A program made the translations under genes and the position numbers. Source: an uncultured Lachnospiraceae bacterium (GTDB lineage: Bacteria; Bacillota; Clostridia; Lachnospirales; Lachnospiraceae). From it: DNA of 64,000 bases. The stretch is from the NCBI GenBank assembly GCA_949051815.1, contig CARQVR010000001.1, positions 111,540-175,539 on the forward strand. Direction: 5' to 3'. Positions 44,268 to 53,423 of the stretch are shown in pieces; position 1 is the stretch's first letter; every line of letters starts with the position of its first letter. A model generated the notes under the pieces. The model was not told the origin of the DNA. It made no database searches and saw nothing but the letters and a program-made list of their open reading frames with translations.

Positions 44268-45374
44268 TTACCCCTGCCCCTGCTCCTGCAGCGCCAGAAA
44301 CCGTTCCGCGCAGGACACGTTGGAGAGCCGTTCCCTGTAGGCCAGACAGTTGGCCACATACCTGTCGTTTTCCGCCACGATCCGCGAAAGCGCCTCCGCC
44401 GACCAGTCGTCCGCCACGATTCCAAGCTCCTCCCGTCTGATATAGGCGGCGTTATAGGGTACAGTGGTGGTCACCACCGGAGTGCCAAGCGCAATGCTCT
44501 CCACGACAGATACCATATTGTTATCCTTTTCCGTAGAAACCAGAAGCGCCTTGGACGCCGCAACGATGGGCAGCAGTTCCTCGTGGGACAGTCTGCCGTG
44601 AAATGTCACCTTTTTTTCAAGTCCCAGCCTCTGCACAAGCTGTCTGAGGGACGCTTCCTCCTCCCCCGCGCCGATGATGTGCAAGCCGTATGTCTCATGT
44701 CCCGCTTTCACAAACCGGTCAAAGGCTTCTATCGTGTGGGAAATCCGTTTCCGCGGGATCAACTGCGACACCACCGCGAAGCAGTCTTTCCTCCGCTCCT
44801 CCCCGGAAAGCGGAAACTTTTCCAGATCTACGCCGTGATCGACAGGCTCTGTCGCCACCCGCGGCATAAACTGCCGGATAAAAGCGCCCGCCTGCTCAGA
44901 CCGGGGAACCACCCTTGCGCGCCGCATGAAAAACCGCGCCACAAACCGGTACCAGAACTTCGCCGGCATTTTGTGCAGCATATTGTTATAAGCCGCCAGC
45001 TCATGCCAGATAATCGTTTTTTCCGGCGCCACCCTCGCCGCCGTGTACGACCAGGTGGCAAACACTTCACTTGTGACAATGATGTCATATTCTTTGTGGT
45101 TTCTCAGGTACCTGCGGATTCCGGGCATATAGGGAAAACAGCGGGGCATAAACAGCTTACGGCAGGCTGTCCCAAACCAGAGCACCGGAAACGCATACCG
45201 CTCTTCACGAACCGGCCTGTAATCTGACGCCGCAATCAGCGTCACCTCATGACCTGCCCGCAAAAATCCCAGACACATGGTATATATCATCGTGTCCTTA
45301 ATGGAATCCACCTGCGGAATCCGGTTCGTTTCCGCCGTATATAGTATCGGATTAATCACCAGCACTTTACTCAT
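44268..45374 (-). CDS. GT4-family glycosyltransferase
   Basis: 368 residues, two Rossmann-like GT-B domains. The C-terminal half has SQLIPRKRISHTIEAF, IIGAGEEEASL, TFHGRLSHEE and VVESIALGTPVV, the GT4 donor-binding pattern with the E-x7-E-type element. It uses a nucleotide sugar in the cytoplasm to extend the glycan. The gene overlaps the end of the next upstream GT4 gene by 8 bp, and GGAGGGAATC precedes ATG 45374. Confidence 0.9.
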   Translation of the reverse strand: MSKVLVINPILYTAETNRIPQVDSIKDTMIYTMCLGFLRAGHEVTLIAASDYRPVREERYAFPVLWFGTACRKLFMPRCFPYMPGIRRYLRNHKEYDIIVTSEVFATWSYTAARVAPEKTIIWHELAAYNNMLHKMPAKFWYRFVARFFMRRARVVPRSEQAGAFIRQFMPRVATEPVDHGVDLEKFPLSGEERRKDCFAVVSQLIPRKRISHTIEAFDRFVKAGHETYGLHIIGAGEEEASLRQLVQRLGLEKKVTFHGRLSHEELLPIVAASKALLVSTEKDNNMVSVVESIALGTPVVTTTVPYNAAYIRREELGIVADDWSAEALSRIVAENDRYVANCLAYRERLSNVSCAERFLALQEQGQG

Positions 45375-46425
45375 GATTCCCTCCTGCCAGCGCGAGAAAT
45401 CTGTCAGCGATCTTCACTGTCGCCAGCTCCTCCCTCAGCTTCACCGCCTCCGCGCCAAGCCTTTCACCGAGGGCAGGCTCGTCGGCCAGCCGCCCCATGG
45501 CCCGCGCAAGCGCAGATACATCTCCCACCGGCACCAGAAAACCGTTCACGCCATCACGGATGTACATGCGGGAGCCGCCAATCGGACAGTCTGTCGCAAT
45601 CACGGGAAGGCCCAGCGCCATCGCCTCCAGCATGGAGTTGGAAATCCCCTCATAATCCGAGGACAGCACATACATGGCCGCCGTCCGGATATCAGAAAGC
45701 ACACGCCCGGAAAACCCTTTAAAAATGACACAGTTGTCAATTTTCAACTCTGCGGCAAGCGCTCTAAGCTCCGGCTCCAGCTCTCCCTGCCCGTATAGTT
45801 CCAACACATAATCTCCGTGATCTCTGACAAAAGCGGCGAAGGCCCGCAGCAGCAGCTTATGGTTTTTCTGGGCGTTCAGCCTCCCAACGGCCGCGATCCG
45901 TTTCTCCCGCTTTCCTGCATACGGCTTCTCCCCCGGCTCCAGCGGATTCGGTATCACAACGCTCTTTTTGCGGATTCCCGCCGGAAAACTTTTCACCGCG
46001 TCCTCCGTCTGGCACACCACCACCCTGGCCCGCCGGTAACACAGGTCGCGGATCCGCCTGTGCTCATAGCGGGTAGGGTCGTTGCGCTCGGAGACGAGAA
46101 AGAAATGCTTCTGAAAAAGCGCCGCCACCGCAGAAAACACCGTGCCCATCGCGCTGAAAGCCCATATCTGACAGTTTCGGTTCTCCCGGTAAAACTGCCG
46201 CATCCTGCGCAGTCTCCCAAGCCTCGCTGCGAGACTGCCGCCGGAGGGACCGCCCACGCTCACCACCTCGATCCGGGGATCGAGCGGATATGCTCTCTCA
46301 TTTCCCGCAAAGAGAAGAATGGCGACGGGGATGCCCCGCCTGCTGTATTCATTTGCCAGAAGCGCCACCACCCGTTCCGTGCCGCCCCCCGGCATGTCGG
46401 GTATGACAAATACGATTTTTTCCAT
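45367..46425 (-). CDS. GT4-family glycosyltransferase
   Basis: 352 residues. MPGGGTERVVALLANEY at the N-terminus is the acceptor-side glycine motif; VGRLNAQKNHKLLL, LYGQGELEPEL, FKGFSGRV and YEGISNSMLEAMALGLPVI are the GT4 donor-site motifs. It is closest in style to capsule or EPS GT4 enzymes. Coupled with the second GT4 gene by an 8-bp overlap, so both sugars are probably added in sequence. GTGGAGGAAGCGAA precedes ATG 46425. Confidence 0.9.
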   Translation of the reverse strand: MEKIVFVIPDMPGGGTERVVALLANEYSRRGIPVAILLFAGNERAYPLDPRIEVVSVGGPSGGSLAARLGRLRRMRQFYRENRNCQIWAFSAMGTVFSAVAALFQKHFFLVSERNDPTRYEHRRIRDLCYRRARVVVCQTEDAVKSFPAGIRKKSVVIPNPLEPGEKPYAGKREKRIAAVGRLNAQKNHKLLLRAFAAFVRDHGDYVLELYGQGELEPELRALAAELKIDNCVIFKGFSGRVLSDIRTAAMYVLSSDYEGISNSMLEAMALGLPVIATDCPIGGSRMYIRDGVNGFLVPVGDVSALARAMGRLADEPALGERLGAEAVKLREELATVKIADRFLALAGGNHE

Positions 46426-46455
46426 TTCGCTTCCTCCACAGCAAGCACAGATTTT

Positions 46456-46485
46456 ACGACACAGCTTTTGAGATTATGCTATAAT
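46456..46485 (+). promoter_or_regulatory. Predicted promoter of the 46632 GT2 gene
   Basis: ACGACA (46456-46461), 18-bp spacer, TATAAT (46480-46485) preceded by TGC. It lies where the left arm of the repeat element at 46543-46603 would be expected; a GCAGG/CCTGC hairpin follows in the leader. Confidence 0.6.
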
Positions 46486-46542
46486 AGACGCAGGTTCGGC
46501 AGCCTGCGGTTTTCATCCGAAGGATTGAAACACTTCCACGGG

Positions 46543-46603
46543 TCTGCGTTGTTTATCCTGTTTGTGCAATTTCAACAATGCAGAAAGAGTTTCGCAATTG
46601 CCT
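46543..46603. repeat. Solo right arm of the MITE-like element
   Basis: 61 bp that align without gaps to 5486-5546, 53 of 61 identical, including the terminal GAGTTTCGCAATTGCCT exactly. The matching left terminal repeat is absent. It forms part of the leader of the GT2 gene at 46632. Confidence 0.75.
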
Positions 46604-46631
46604 AAAGATTACAGTAAGAAAGGAGCCATCC

Positions 46632-47639
46632 ATGCCATTTTTAAGTATTATCGTACCTGTATATAACGCAGAAGCCTACCTTGCCGAATGTCTGGACAGC
46701 ATTCTCGCCCAGACTTTCGCAGATTTCGAGGTGCTTCTCATAGACGACGGCTCCACAGACGGCTCCTTCGCGCTTGCCCAATCCTACGCCGCAAAGGATG
46801 CCCGCATCCGCTGCTTCCACCAGAAAAACGGCGGCCACATGTCAGCCAGACAGGCGGGCTTTCAAAAAGCAGCCGGTGCATATATCGGCTTCGTGGACAG
46901 CGACGATTGGATCGATCCGGCCATGTACGGGCGCATGTGCACCGAAGCCCGGACGACCGGCGCAGATATGGTTTGCTGTAATTACACCGCGGTCACTCCA
47001 AAAAAACGGATCGAACGGCGGGACTTCTGCGATCCCGGCTTCTACGATAAAGCGCGGCTGAAAGCGGACGTTTATCCCCGCATCCTGTTTTCCGGCAGCT
47101 TCTTTCACTATGGCGTCTCTCCCAGCCTGTGCAACAAGCTGTTTCGCAGGGAACTTTTGGAAAAACATCTTTTCCGCGTCCCCCTTTCCATCAGGCTGGG
47201 CGAGGACGGTCTGGCCGTATATCCCTGCCTTCTGGACGCATCTTCCGTTTCTTTCCTGTCGGAATCCTTCTATTATTATAGAAGTAACGGAAATTCGCTC
47301 ACACACACGATGGATTGCGGCCGGCTCGCAGAAAACCGTCTGCTCTTCGATACCTGCGAAAAGCTGATCAATCTTTCCATGTACCCCTGTATGGAAAAAC
47401 AGCTTCTCTTTTATTATGCCTATCAATGTCTCCTGACCTTCCCGCCCGTTTTCCGCACAATGCAGGCCGCAGGCGCCGGTTTCAAAAAAGAATTTTGTGA
47501 AGAATGCAGTTATCCGCCTGTCAGACGGGCTTTCCACGCCGTCAAAGCAGGCGACGTCTCAGGCCTCCACAACAAAGCCTATGTCCTCTGCATCCGCCAC
47601 GGACTGTACGGACTGTTTCGCTTTCTTCTGAAACACTGA
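46632..47639 (+). CDS. GT2-family glycosyltransferase
   Basis: 335 residues. A GT-A domain starts at SIIVPVYNAEAYL and continues with LLIDDGSTDGS and DSDDWIDP; no membrane segments follow, so it is a soluble EPS-type GT2 of the EpsJ/WcaA kind. AAAGGAGCC precedes ATG 46632; the longer frame to 46578 reads through the repeat arm and is rejected. It is on the plus strand, opposed to its neighbours, with its own promoter and a leader containing the MITE arm. Confidence 0.9.
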   Translation: MPFLSIIVPVYNAEAYLAECLDSILAQTFADFEVLLIDDGSTDGSFALAQSYAAKDARIRCFHQKNGGHMSARQAGFQKAAGAYIGFVDSDDWIDPAMYGRMCTEARTTGADMVCCNYTAVTPKKRIERRDFCDPGFYDKARLKADVYPRILFSGSFFHYGVSPSLCNKLFRRELLEKHLFRVPLSIRLGEDGLAVYPCLLDASSVSFLSESFYYYRSNGNSLTHTMDCGRLAENRLLFDTCEKLINLSMYPCMEKQLLFYYAYQCLLTFPPVFRTMQAAGAGFKKEFCEECSYPPVRRAFHAVKAGDVSGLHNKAYVLCIRHGLYGLFRFLLKH

Positions 47640-47685
47640 CCCTGCCTTCCGGCCTGTCCGCGCGCCGGTCTGCCGGGGCTTTCAC

Positions 47686-49572
47686 TCAGCGCGGCTTCTC
47701 CCAGATCCCCGTCTGATAAAACTGCGCGCCCGCGTCGATTCCCTGTCTGTCGTCATCCAGCCCGATTGTCCGGTCAAACAGGTTTGTGCGGGTAAAAGCA
47801 AAGACAAGCAGGCAGAAGAAAAGCGCGAAAACCGCCGCCAGAACCTTTCCTGTTTTTCCGTGCCACCCCGTCTGTGAAAACGTCTCATTTCCGCTTTGTG
47901 CGCCATTTCTCCGGCTGCCCCGCAGCCTGTCCGTTTCCCTTTCCAGAAACGCTGCCCACTCCGCCATTCCACAAACCGCGTAGGGAATCAGCAGCACAAA
48001 GTACGGTATGGTATAGGATGCGCTGGATTCCCAAAACAAATGGAAAAGATAACCGCCAAGAAAAACCACCGCGCCCATCAGTTCGTAGAGCGTCCCCTTT
48101 CGCCACCGCAAGAAGAGATACAAAAGCACCCCGGTCAAATACAATGTCTGCATGTAATTGAGCAGAACCGAAAGCCCCACGCTTCCCCTGCCGTCGATCA
48201 CGCTTTTCAGCCATTCCGGTATTCTCGTCTGCGCCTTCCTTCCTCTGGTGCGGTCCAGACAGATAAACGTGGGATCGTTCCATTGAAAAGCCGTCTTACG
48301 CGCCAGAAAGGGCAGCCCCACATCCAGCGGATTTTCTGACATTTCTGTCACAATTTTCCGAAGTTCCTCCAGAGACGCCTGCATAACCTCCTCAGTGTCG
48401 TAGTGATGCTCCTGAAATACGTTGCCGATATAGCCGTTATAACCTCCCGGCCCAAGCGGCGCCTCCTGCATTCCCATCACCACCCAGGAGAGCATAACCT
48501 CCCCTTCCGGCAGCTCCTGCCCGGCAATCCGCTCCACAACAGCATTGGAAATCTGCGTGCAAACCGCCACGCAAAGTCCCATACAGGCAATGAAAATGAG
48601 GGAAGCCGCTCCCTCTTTCCACTTCTTTTCTCCGGAAAAAAAGAACTGGCAAACCGCATCGTAAACGAGGAAACAGGCAATGGCGATCAGATAGATCAGG
48701 CAATTCATCTTAATTACCGTGGCAAGCCCCATACAAAGGGATGCCCCTGCAATATAGAACCAGCGCCTTTTCGCCAGATACCGCTGCGCAAAGTAAACGG
48801 CCCCGAGAGACAGCGCCATACCCGGCAGAATCCCATACAGATAAGTCACATAAAAGGATAACGGCACCCAGACCAAAAGTCCCAGATACACCGCCGTCTG
48901 CAATCCCTTTCTCTTCTTTTCAAATCCGTCCGTACCTTCTCCTGCCGCCGCTCCAAAAAGCCCGGAAAGCTTCGTGAGCAGTCCGTAAATCACCGCCAGA
49001 AAAATCACATTTACCAACTGGGGACCCACAAAATTGCCCTCCCCGAACACAAAGCTCAAAAGATATAAATACAGAACAATCCCCGACTGAAAAGGATAGC
49101 AGAACAGATACGCGCCCTCCTCAAAGGAGGAGAAATCCCCCTGCCGCCACTGCATGGCAATCTCATACACCTTCGCCGGATCGGAGCCCGGAAAAAGCTG
49201 TGTCTTACACACAAAAAGACCGGCCAGTATCACTGTCAGAAGGATCATACCCCAGAATGTCATATCCCCCCGCGCTGCACCGGACTCTTTTTCGCCGCAC
49301 AAGCCTGTCCCGTTTTTTCGCGCGCAAAAAGCCTGCTGCCATTTCCGTCCCGCAAGCAGCGCCGCCGACAAGAGGACAAACACCAGCAGGTGGCCAAACG
49401 GACTGTCCGCTATATTCAGGGTTCTCTCCTGATGGCTCCCGTCCTCCTGAATCAATCTTCCCACAAAACTTGTGCTGAATACACTGTGCAGAAACAGAAG
49501 GAAAACCGTTCCCGCAAGCAATAGCCGGATCATGCCGTTGGCAGTCCGGTAGAATATGTGATTCTGCTTCAT
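47686..49572 (-). CDS. Polytopic GT-C-like membrane protein
   Basis: 628 residues, about twelve hydrophobic segments. The loop after the third carries FPGSDPAKVYEIAMQW with an exposed Asp, as in GT39-like GT-C enzymes; a second conserved-looking loop holds MGMQEAPLGPGGYNGYIGN. Two inter-helix loops are long, basic or polar. TGGAGGTGTT precedes ATG 49572, so the longer frame to 49665 is rejected. It converges with the GT2 gene at 46632-47639. Probable role is sugar transfer from a polyprenyl donor. Confidence 0.75.
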   Translation of the reverse strand: MKQNHIFYRTANGMIRLLLAGTVFLLFLHSVFSTSFVGRLIQEDGSHQERTLNIADSPFGHLLVFVLLSAALLAGRKWQQAFCARKNGTGLCGEKESGAARGDMTFWGMILLTVILAGLFVCKTQLFPGSDPAKVYEIAMQWRQGDFSSFEEGAYLFCYPFQSGIVLYLYLLSFVFGEGNFVGPQLVNVIFLAVIYGLLTKLSGLFGAAAGEGTDGFEKKRKGLQTAVYLGLLVWVPLSFYVTYLYGILPGMALSLGAVYFAQRYLAKRRWFYIAGASLCMGLATVIKMNCLIYLIAIACFLVYDAVCQFFFSGEKKWKEGAASLIFIACMGLCVAVCTQISNAVVERIAGQELPEGEVMLSWVVMGMQEAPLGPGGYNGYIGNVFQEHHYDTEEVMQASLEELRKIVTEMSENPLDVGLPFLARKTAFQWNDPTFICLDRTRGRKAQTRIPEWLKSVIDGRGSVGLSVLLNYMQTLYLTGVLLYLFLRWRKGTLYELMGAVVFLGGYLFHLFWESSASYTIPYFVLLIPYAVCGMAEWAAFLERETDRLRGSRRNGAQSGNETFSQTGWHGKTGKVLAAVFALFFCLLVFAFTRTNLFDRTIGLDDDRQGIDAGAQFYQTGIWEKPR

Positions 49573-49699
49573 AACACCTCCACTACTTCTCCTATCTATC
49601 CTACTACATTTTATGATTTTAGAAAAGCATAAAAGGGATCGTCTCCCGCATCGTACAGGATTCAACCCCTTTTGATCTTGTGCTCATGTAACTGTAAAA

Positions 49700-50065
49700 T
49701 TATATTCCCAAAGCATGTAAAGAGTGCTCACTTATAAAAGCCAGCAACATATCCAGAGATAAATAGCCTCTGAACAGTTCTCTCAACTCGTCAGTCGTTT
49801 TCCCCTCCCGGAGTGCAATACATTTTTCTTCCCGGGCATTCATCCTTACCTCAAAAAAATCCGAGTAATCATACAAAAACGCTTTTGTTCTTTCTTTCGA
49901 GACAATCAAAACAGCCTCTTCATTCTTTGCATTCAATGTCTCTATCACAATCGCACCATAGTTATTCAACTGTCTGTACGTCACTTCACGATTATTCTCA
50001 TCGTTGTCAACCAGCTCAATCAACGCATTCGCCACCAAATCTTCTATTCCGATTCTGATACTCAT
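49700..50065 (-). CDS. Small protein of unknown function (121 residues)
   Basis: Opens MSIRIGIEDLVANALIEL and has a mixed alpha/beta character with no membrane segment. It contains VTYRQLNNYGAIVIETL and ends in LSLDMLLAFISEHSLHALGI. AGGTGAGAT precedes ATG 50065. It lies 82 bp after the HD-domain gene on the same strand, so the two may be cotranscribed. I do not recognise the family. The position next to an HD hydrolase and an XRE regulator makes a regulatory or stress role possible. Confidence 0.6.
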   Translation of the reverse strand: MSIRIGIEDLVANALIELVDNDENNREVTYRQLNNYGAIVIETLNAKNEEAVLIVSKERTKAFLYDYSDFFEVRMNAREEKCIALREGKTTDELRELFRGYLSLDMLLAFISEHSLHALGI

Positions 50066-50147
50066 ATCTCACCTCGTACTCTCTTTTCCGCTTTAGTTAT
50101 ATTATATCCAAATTCATTACCCTGTATATAGGAAAAGTGACCAAACT

Positions 50148-51821
50148 TTATCCGCTTTTATTGTTTGCCAGATTAGCAAGTTCTGTGGCCAGAGATTCCG
50201 CGTCAATCATACCCTTCAAATCCTTATCCTCTTTTCGCCTGTAAAACAAATAAAAGAACTTGTCCTTCTCCGTTTTTTCCGCGCTCATCGTGTTGACGAT
50301 CTTTCCGAACATATCAACGTGGCTTCTATTCGGAAACAAAATCGGCAGCTGCGCAAATTCCTCCTTCATAAAGCCACTGTTAAACTGATCCGCATTTAAG
50401 ATCAGCAAATCAAAATCCACGCCGCTCTTTTCCGTTATGTCCTTCATACATTGAAGCACCATTAAATGCCCTTTCACCATCTTCAAATGATTGGTAACTT
50501 CTTTCTTATTCTTCTTCCCGCTGCTCTTTAACTCGTCTTCCGCTTTGCTGATCTCCCTCTTGCAGGCATCTATCGTGGAATCATCAATCGTATCTTTCCC
50601 CGTTATGTTGAGAATATACTGTGACAGGTCGTTTATCTCCTTCTCAATATAATTCATTACGTCGCTGTTTTCTCCGACTCTGCGGTAAAACAGACTTCGA
50701 TACTCCGCTTCTGACTTCCATACCGGATGCCTGCGCTTCTGTCTGTTAAAATATTCCTTTGTCGTTTCATCCGCACATACATTTTTCATCAGATACACCA
50801 AATCATCGTCGGCTAACAGCGAGATATGTGTATGCTCATCCAGTTGGTTTCCCTCTTCCGTTAAAGTTTCATACGAGAACAAACCGTGTTCCGCCTTAGA
50901 AAAGTAACAGTTAACCTGTCCTATGGCATGTTTTAATATATATCCCTCATACTGTACCACCGGATGGTTCTGAATCCAGTGCCTTTCCGCATCATGCGCA
51001 AAAACAACATTCTGAATCACACTGAGAGCCGATTTGTGAAAAACCAGTTTCCATGAATCATCGGCATCATCCTTCCATAGACAGATGGCTCCTAACAATC
51101 TGGCATAGTCAATCTGTACGGTATCAAATCCGGTTATATATGCATCGCGAATCAGGTAATCCAGCTTGTCTACATCTATAACATCTGCATTCAGCAGCCG
51201 TATCAGGCAATTCCAGATATCCTGATTCCGGTTCAGATCACTATAGCAATACCCGGTAATGCATCTGGCAAAAAAAGACCGTTCTTTGGGATTATGAAAC
51301 AAGTCCGGAAATTTCTTCAAGGCAACAATTGCACTCATAATTTCGTGTGGTTTTGCCGACTCAAATCTCTCGTTTTTGTTTTTCACATCACTCTTGAACT
51401 GCGAATCCTTTACCTCTTCTATAAGCATATTATGAAGATCACTATATCTCTTTTCCTCTTCCTCCTGCAAATTTAAAAAATAGTTCTCTCCTGTATGGGA
51501 AAACGGCGCATGACCTACATCGTGCAGAAGACATGCCAGCAAAAAAATCTCCCCATAGCGGTCCAGGTTTCTCAACGATTTGAGTTCCGTCTGCTGTTTA
51601 ATAGATTTACATACAGCCTTATAAGCTATCTTTCCCAAATGATACACACCCAGCGAATGAATAAACCGATTATGCACGGCCGCCGAATAAAGCGGTGCAT
51701 AGCTGGTTTGTACAATATTCCGCAGGCGTTGGAATGTCGGTGTATCAACCACATCATACATAATGGTTTCATCAATTTTAATATAACCGTATATAGGATC
51801 TTTTAAATTCTTTTTCGCCAT
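50148..51821 (-). CDS. HD-domain nucleotide phosphohydrolase (dNTPase/SAMHD1-like)
   Basis: 557 residues. The HD pattern is complete: NRFIHSLG (His55), LLHDVGHAPFSHT (His100-Asp101) and DVDKLDYLIRDAY for the distal Asp. The opening DPIYGYIKIDETIMYDVVDTP with TPTFQRLRNI is typical of YwfO/SAMHD1-like deoxynucleotide triphosphohydrolases. The C-terminal half (from about 330) is a helical extension of unknown role with a Lys/Glu-rich coiled region. GAGGTATG precedes ATG 51821, so the longer frame to 52049 is rejected. Divergent from the XRE regulator. A role in dNTP control or phage defence is possible, not shown. Confidence 0.85.
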   Translation of the reverse strand: MAKKNLKDPIYGYIKIDETIMYDVVDTPTFQRLRNIVQTSYAPLYSAAVHNRFIHSLGVYHLGKIAYKAVCKSIKQQTELKSLRNLDRYGEIFLLACLLHDVGHAPFSHTGENYFLNLQEEEEKRYSDLHNMLIEEVKDSQFKSDVKNKNERFESAKPHEIMSAIVALKKFPDLFHNPKERSFFARCITGYCYSDLNRNQDIWNCLIRLLNADVIDVDKLDYLIRDAYITGFDTVQIDYARLLGAICLWKDDADDSWKLVFHKSALSVIQNVVFAHDAERHWIQNHPVVQYEGYILKHAIGQVNCYFSKAEHGLFSYETLTEEGNQLDEHTHISLLADDDLVYLMKNVCADETTKEYFNRQKRRHPVWKSEAEYRSLFYRRVGENSDVMNYIEKEINDLSQYILNITGKDTIDDSTIDACKREISKAEDELKSSGKKNKKEVTNHLKMVKGHLMVLQCMKDITEKSGVDFDLLILNADQFNSGFMKEEFAQLPILFPNRSHVDMFGKIVNTMSAEKTEKDKFFYLFYRRKEDKDLKGMIDAESLATELANLANNKSG

Positions 51822-51957
51822 ATATACACATACCTCTACATAATTTGATACGATATATTGTACTATACATGTAATTTCCACGCAACAATTACCATTTATT
51901 TTCACACCCTCCCGTTGTTTTATATCCCATTTCTTTTCTTTTTGTAGTTTCCGGATT

Positions 51958-51972
51958 ACAACCTCTCGTTGT
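51958..51972. promoter_or_regulatory. Inverted repeat in the HD/XRE divergent spacer
   Basis: ACAAC-CTCTC-GTTGT, perfect 5-bp half-sites with a 5-bp gap. It lies in the 213-bp space between the divergent HD hydrolase and XRE regulator genes and could be an operator for the latter. Confidence 0.4.
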
Positions 51973-52034
51973 GTGTTAGCATTTATAACAACAATTTTGT
52001 CAATACTGTTACCGGAAAGGAATTTGATCAGGGA

Positions 52035-52379
52035 ATGAAAGAACTGCACGTCATTATCCGGGATTTACGGGAAGACCGGGATCTGAAACAGAAAGCAATC
52101 GCCGAATATCTGGGCGTGTCACAGCAGACTTACTCTAATTACGAAAACGGCCGCCGCGATATTCCGCTTTGGGCCGTTTTAAAACTTGCAACATATTTTA
52201 AGGTCAGCACCGACTATCTTCTCGGTGCGGACTGCGGTTATCTGGGCAGTCCGAATCTAAACCGGAAATATTTAGGCGACGTCACCGTGCATGACGTACT
52301 GTTTCGCATTCAAAAGCTGGACGCCGCCAAACGCCGCGAGCTGCTGCGGTTTATCCGGTTTCTCGGTGAGGAAGAGTGA
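52035..52379 (+). CDS. XRE-family helix-turn-helix regulator
   Basis: 114 residues. The N-terminal HTH_XRE domain is clear: LREDRDLKQKAIAEYLGVSQ followed by SNYENGRRDIP and ATYFKVSTDYLLG. The C-terminal 45 residues (from about 70) form a small extra domain, with helical RIQKLDAAKRRELLRFIRFL that could mediate dimer formation. ATG 52035 fits GGAAAGG/AGGGA upstream better than the longer frame. It probably controls itself and the divergent HD hydrolase gene through the spacer repeat. Confidence 0.85.
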   Translation: MKELHVIIRDLREDRDLKQKAIAEYLGVSQQTYSNYENGRRDIPLWAVLKLATYFKVSTDYLLGADCGYLGSPNLNRKYLGDVTVHDVLFRIQKLDAAKRRELLRFIRFLGEEE

Positions 52380-52380
52380 C

Positions 52381-52467
52381 CCTCACCGTGTTATCTTTTC
52401 ACTCTGACCAGCGTTTCGTCGACGAAACGTTTATGCGTGGGTGAACCTCACTGTGTTATCTCTTCAC
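52381..52467. repeat. Direct repeat of a gene tail flanking an 18-bp palindrome
   Basis: CCTCACCGTGTTATC (22 bp from 52381) recurs at 52446-52467 with two mismatches; the second copy is the 3' end of the LRR gene on the minus strand. Between them lies the perfect palindrome CGTTTCGTC/GACGAAACG (52412-52429), which may act as a two-way terminator for these convergent genes. Confidence 0.6.
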
Positions 52468-53383
52468 CCACCGGTTCCACCTCATCCTCAACCGCATCCA
52501 AAGCGGCATCTTCTCCCAAAATTACCGCCGTCTGCGGAAACGTTATTTCCTGCAAATCCGGGCATCCCTCAAAGGCTTGTGCGCCGACTGTACTCAGTTT
52601 ACTTTCCGTCACTTCCCTGATCTGTACGGTCTTAAGCTTCTCGTCCCCCTGAAAGGCACGAGCGCCGATCGTTGTCACAGACTTAGGCAGGGAAATCTGC
52701 GTCATAGCCGTGCAGCCCTCAAAAGCGCTGTCACCGATTGCCGTGACTGTTGAGGGCAGATGAACGCTCTTTAAGGCCGTGCAGCCCTTAAAGCACCCTT
52801 CTGCGATCACCGTCATCCCCGCGGGCAGCTTTACATAGGTAATGTTCTGGTTCCCGCCAAAAACATCCGCCGCGACAGAAGTATACTTTTCTCCCTCGTC
52901 CGGCTGCTTTAGCTCCACATTACCGGCAAACACGGCCGCCTGCGTTTTTCCCTCATCCGCTGTTTTCATTTTGACGCTCTTAAGTATTCCCTTCTCTACT
53001 TCATAGACATACTCCCGGGAAATATGGGCGTCATATGTCACCCGCATACCTGTATAATCCGTAAAGCTTACGATTCTGCTCAGATCAGACTCCGCCTCAG
53101 CACCGTCCGTCCCCGTTTCGCTGGGTTTCGTTTCACCGGGCTTCGTCTGCGCTGCTGTTTCCTCTGCCTTCCCGCTTTCTTCCGGCACATTTTCTGCTGT
53201 CTTATTATTCTCTACGGTTGCAGCCTCCTGCGCCGTTTCGCTCTTTTCCACGGCCTCTGTCTTCTGCGGCGCCTCAGCCACCGGCGTTTCCACAGCCGGT
53301 TCCGCCGCCAGAACCACCAGCCCGTTCCCGCTGACAGCCAATCCGAGTGTCAGCAGCAATGCTGCCGCATGTTTCCTTTTCAT
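52448..53383 (-). CDS. Small secreted BspA-like leucine-rich repeat protein
   Basis: 311 residues. Signal peptide (about 1-27, ending VLAAE), a Glu/Thr/Ala-rich linker (28-100), a short beta region (SFTDYTGMRVTYDAH) and four or five LRR_5 units of the type AFEGCTAMTQISLPKSVTTIG. There is no cell-wall anchor motif. The signal peptide motif VSGNGLVVLAAE and the SFTDxTGMRVTYDA lead-in match the 1822-residue protein encoded upstream, so this looks like a cut-down paralogue in the same operon. Likely a surface adhesin. Confidence 0.88.
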   Translation of the reverse strand: MKRKHAAALLLTLGLAVSGNGLVVLAAEPAVETPVAEAPQKTEAVEKSETAQEAATVENNKTAENVPEESGKAEETAAQTKPGETKPSETGTDGAEAESDLSRIVSFTDYTGMRVTYDAHISREYVYEVEKGILKSVKMKTADEGKTQAAVFAGNVELKQPDEGEKYTSVAADVFGGNQNITYVKLPAGMTVIAEGCFKGCTALKSVHLPSTVTAIGDSAFEGCTAMTQISLPKSVTTIGARAFQGDEKLKTVQIREVTESKLSTVGAQAFEGCPDLQEITFPQTAVILGEDAALDAVEDEVEPVGEEITQ

Positions 53384-53423
53384 AATCTTTTCACCCTCTC
53401 CTCAACCCCTGATTACCGGGAAT

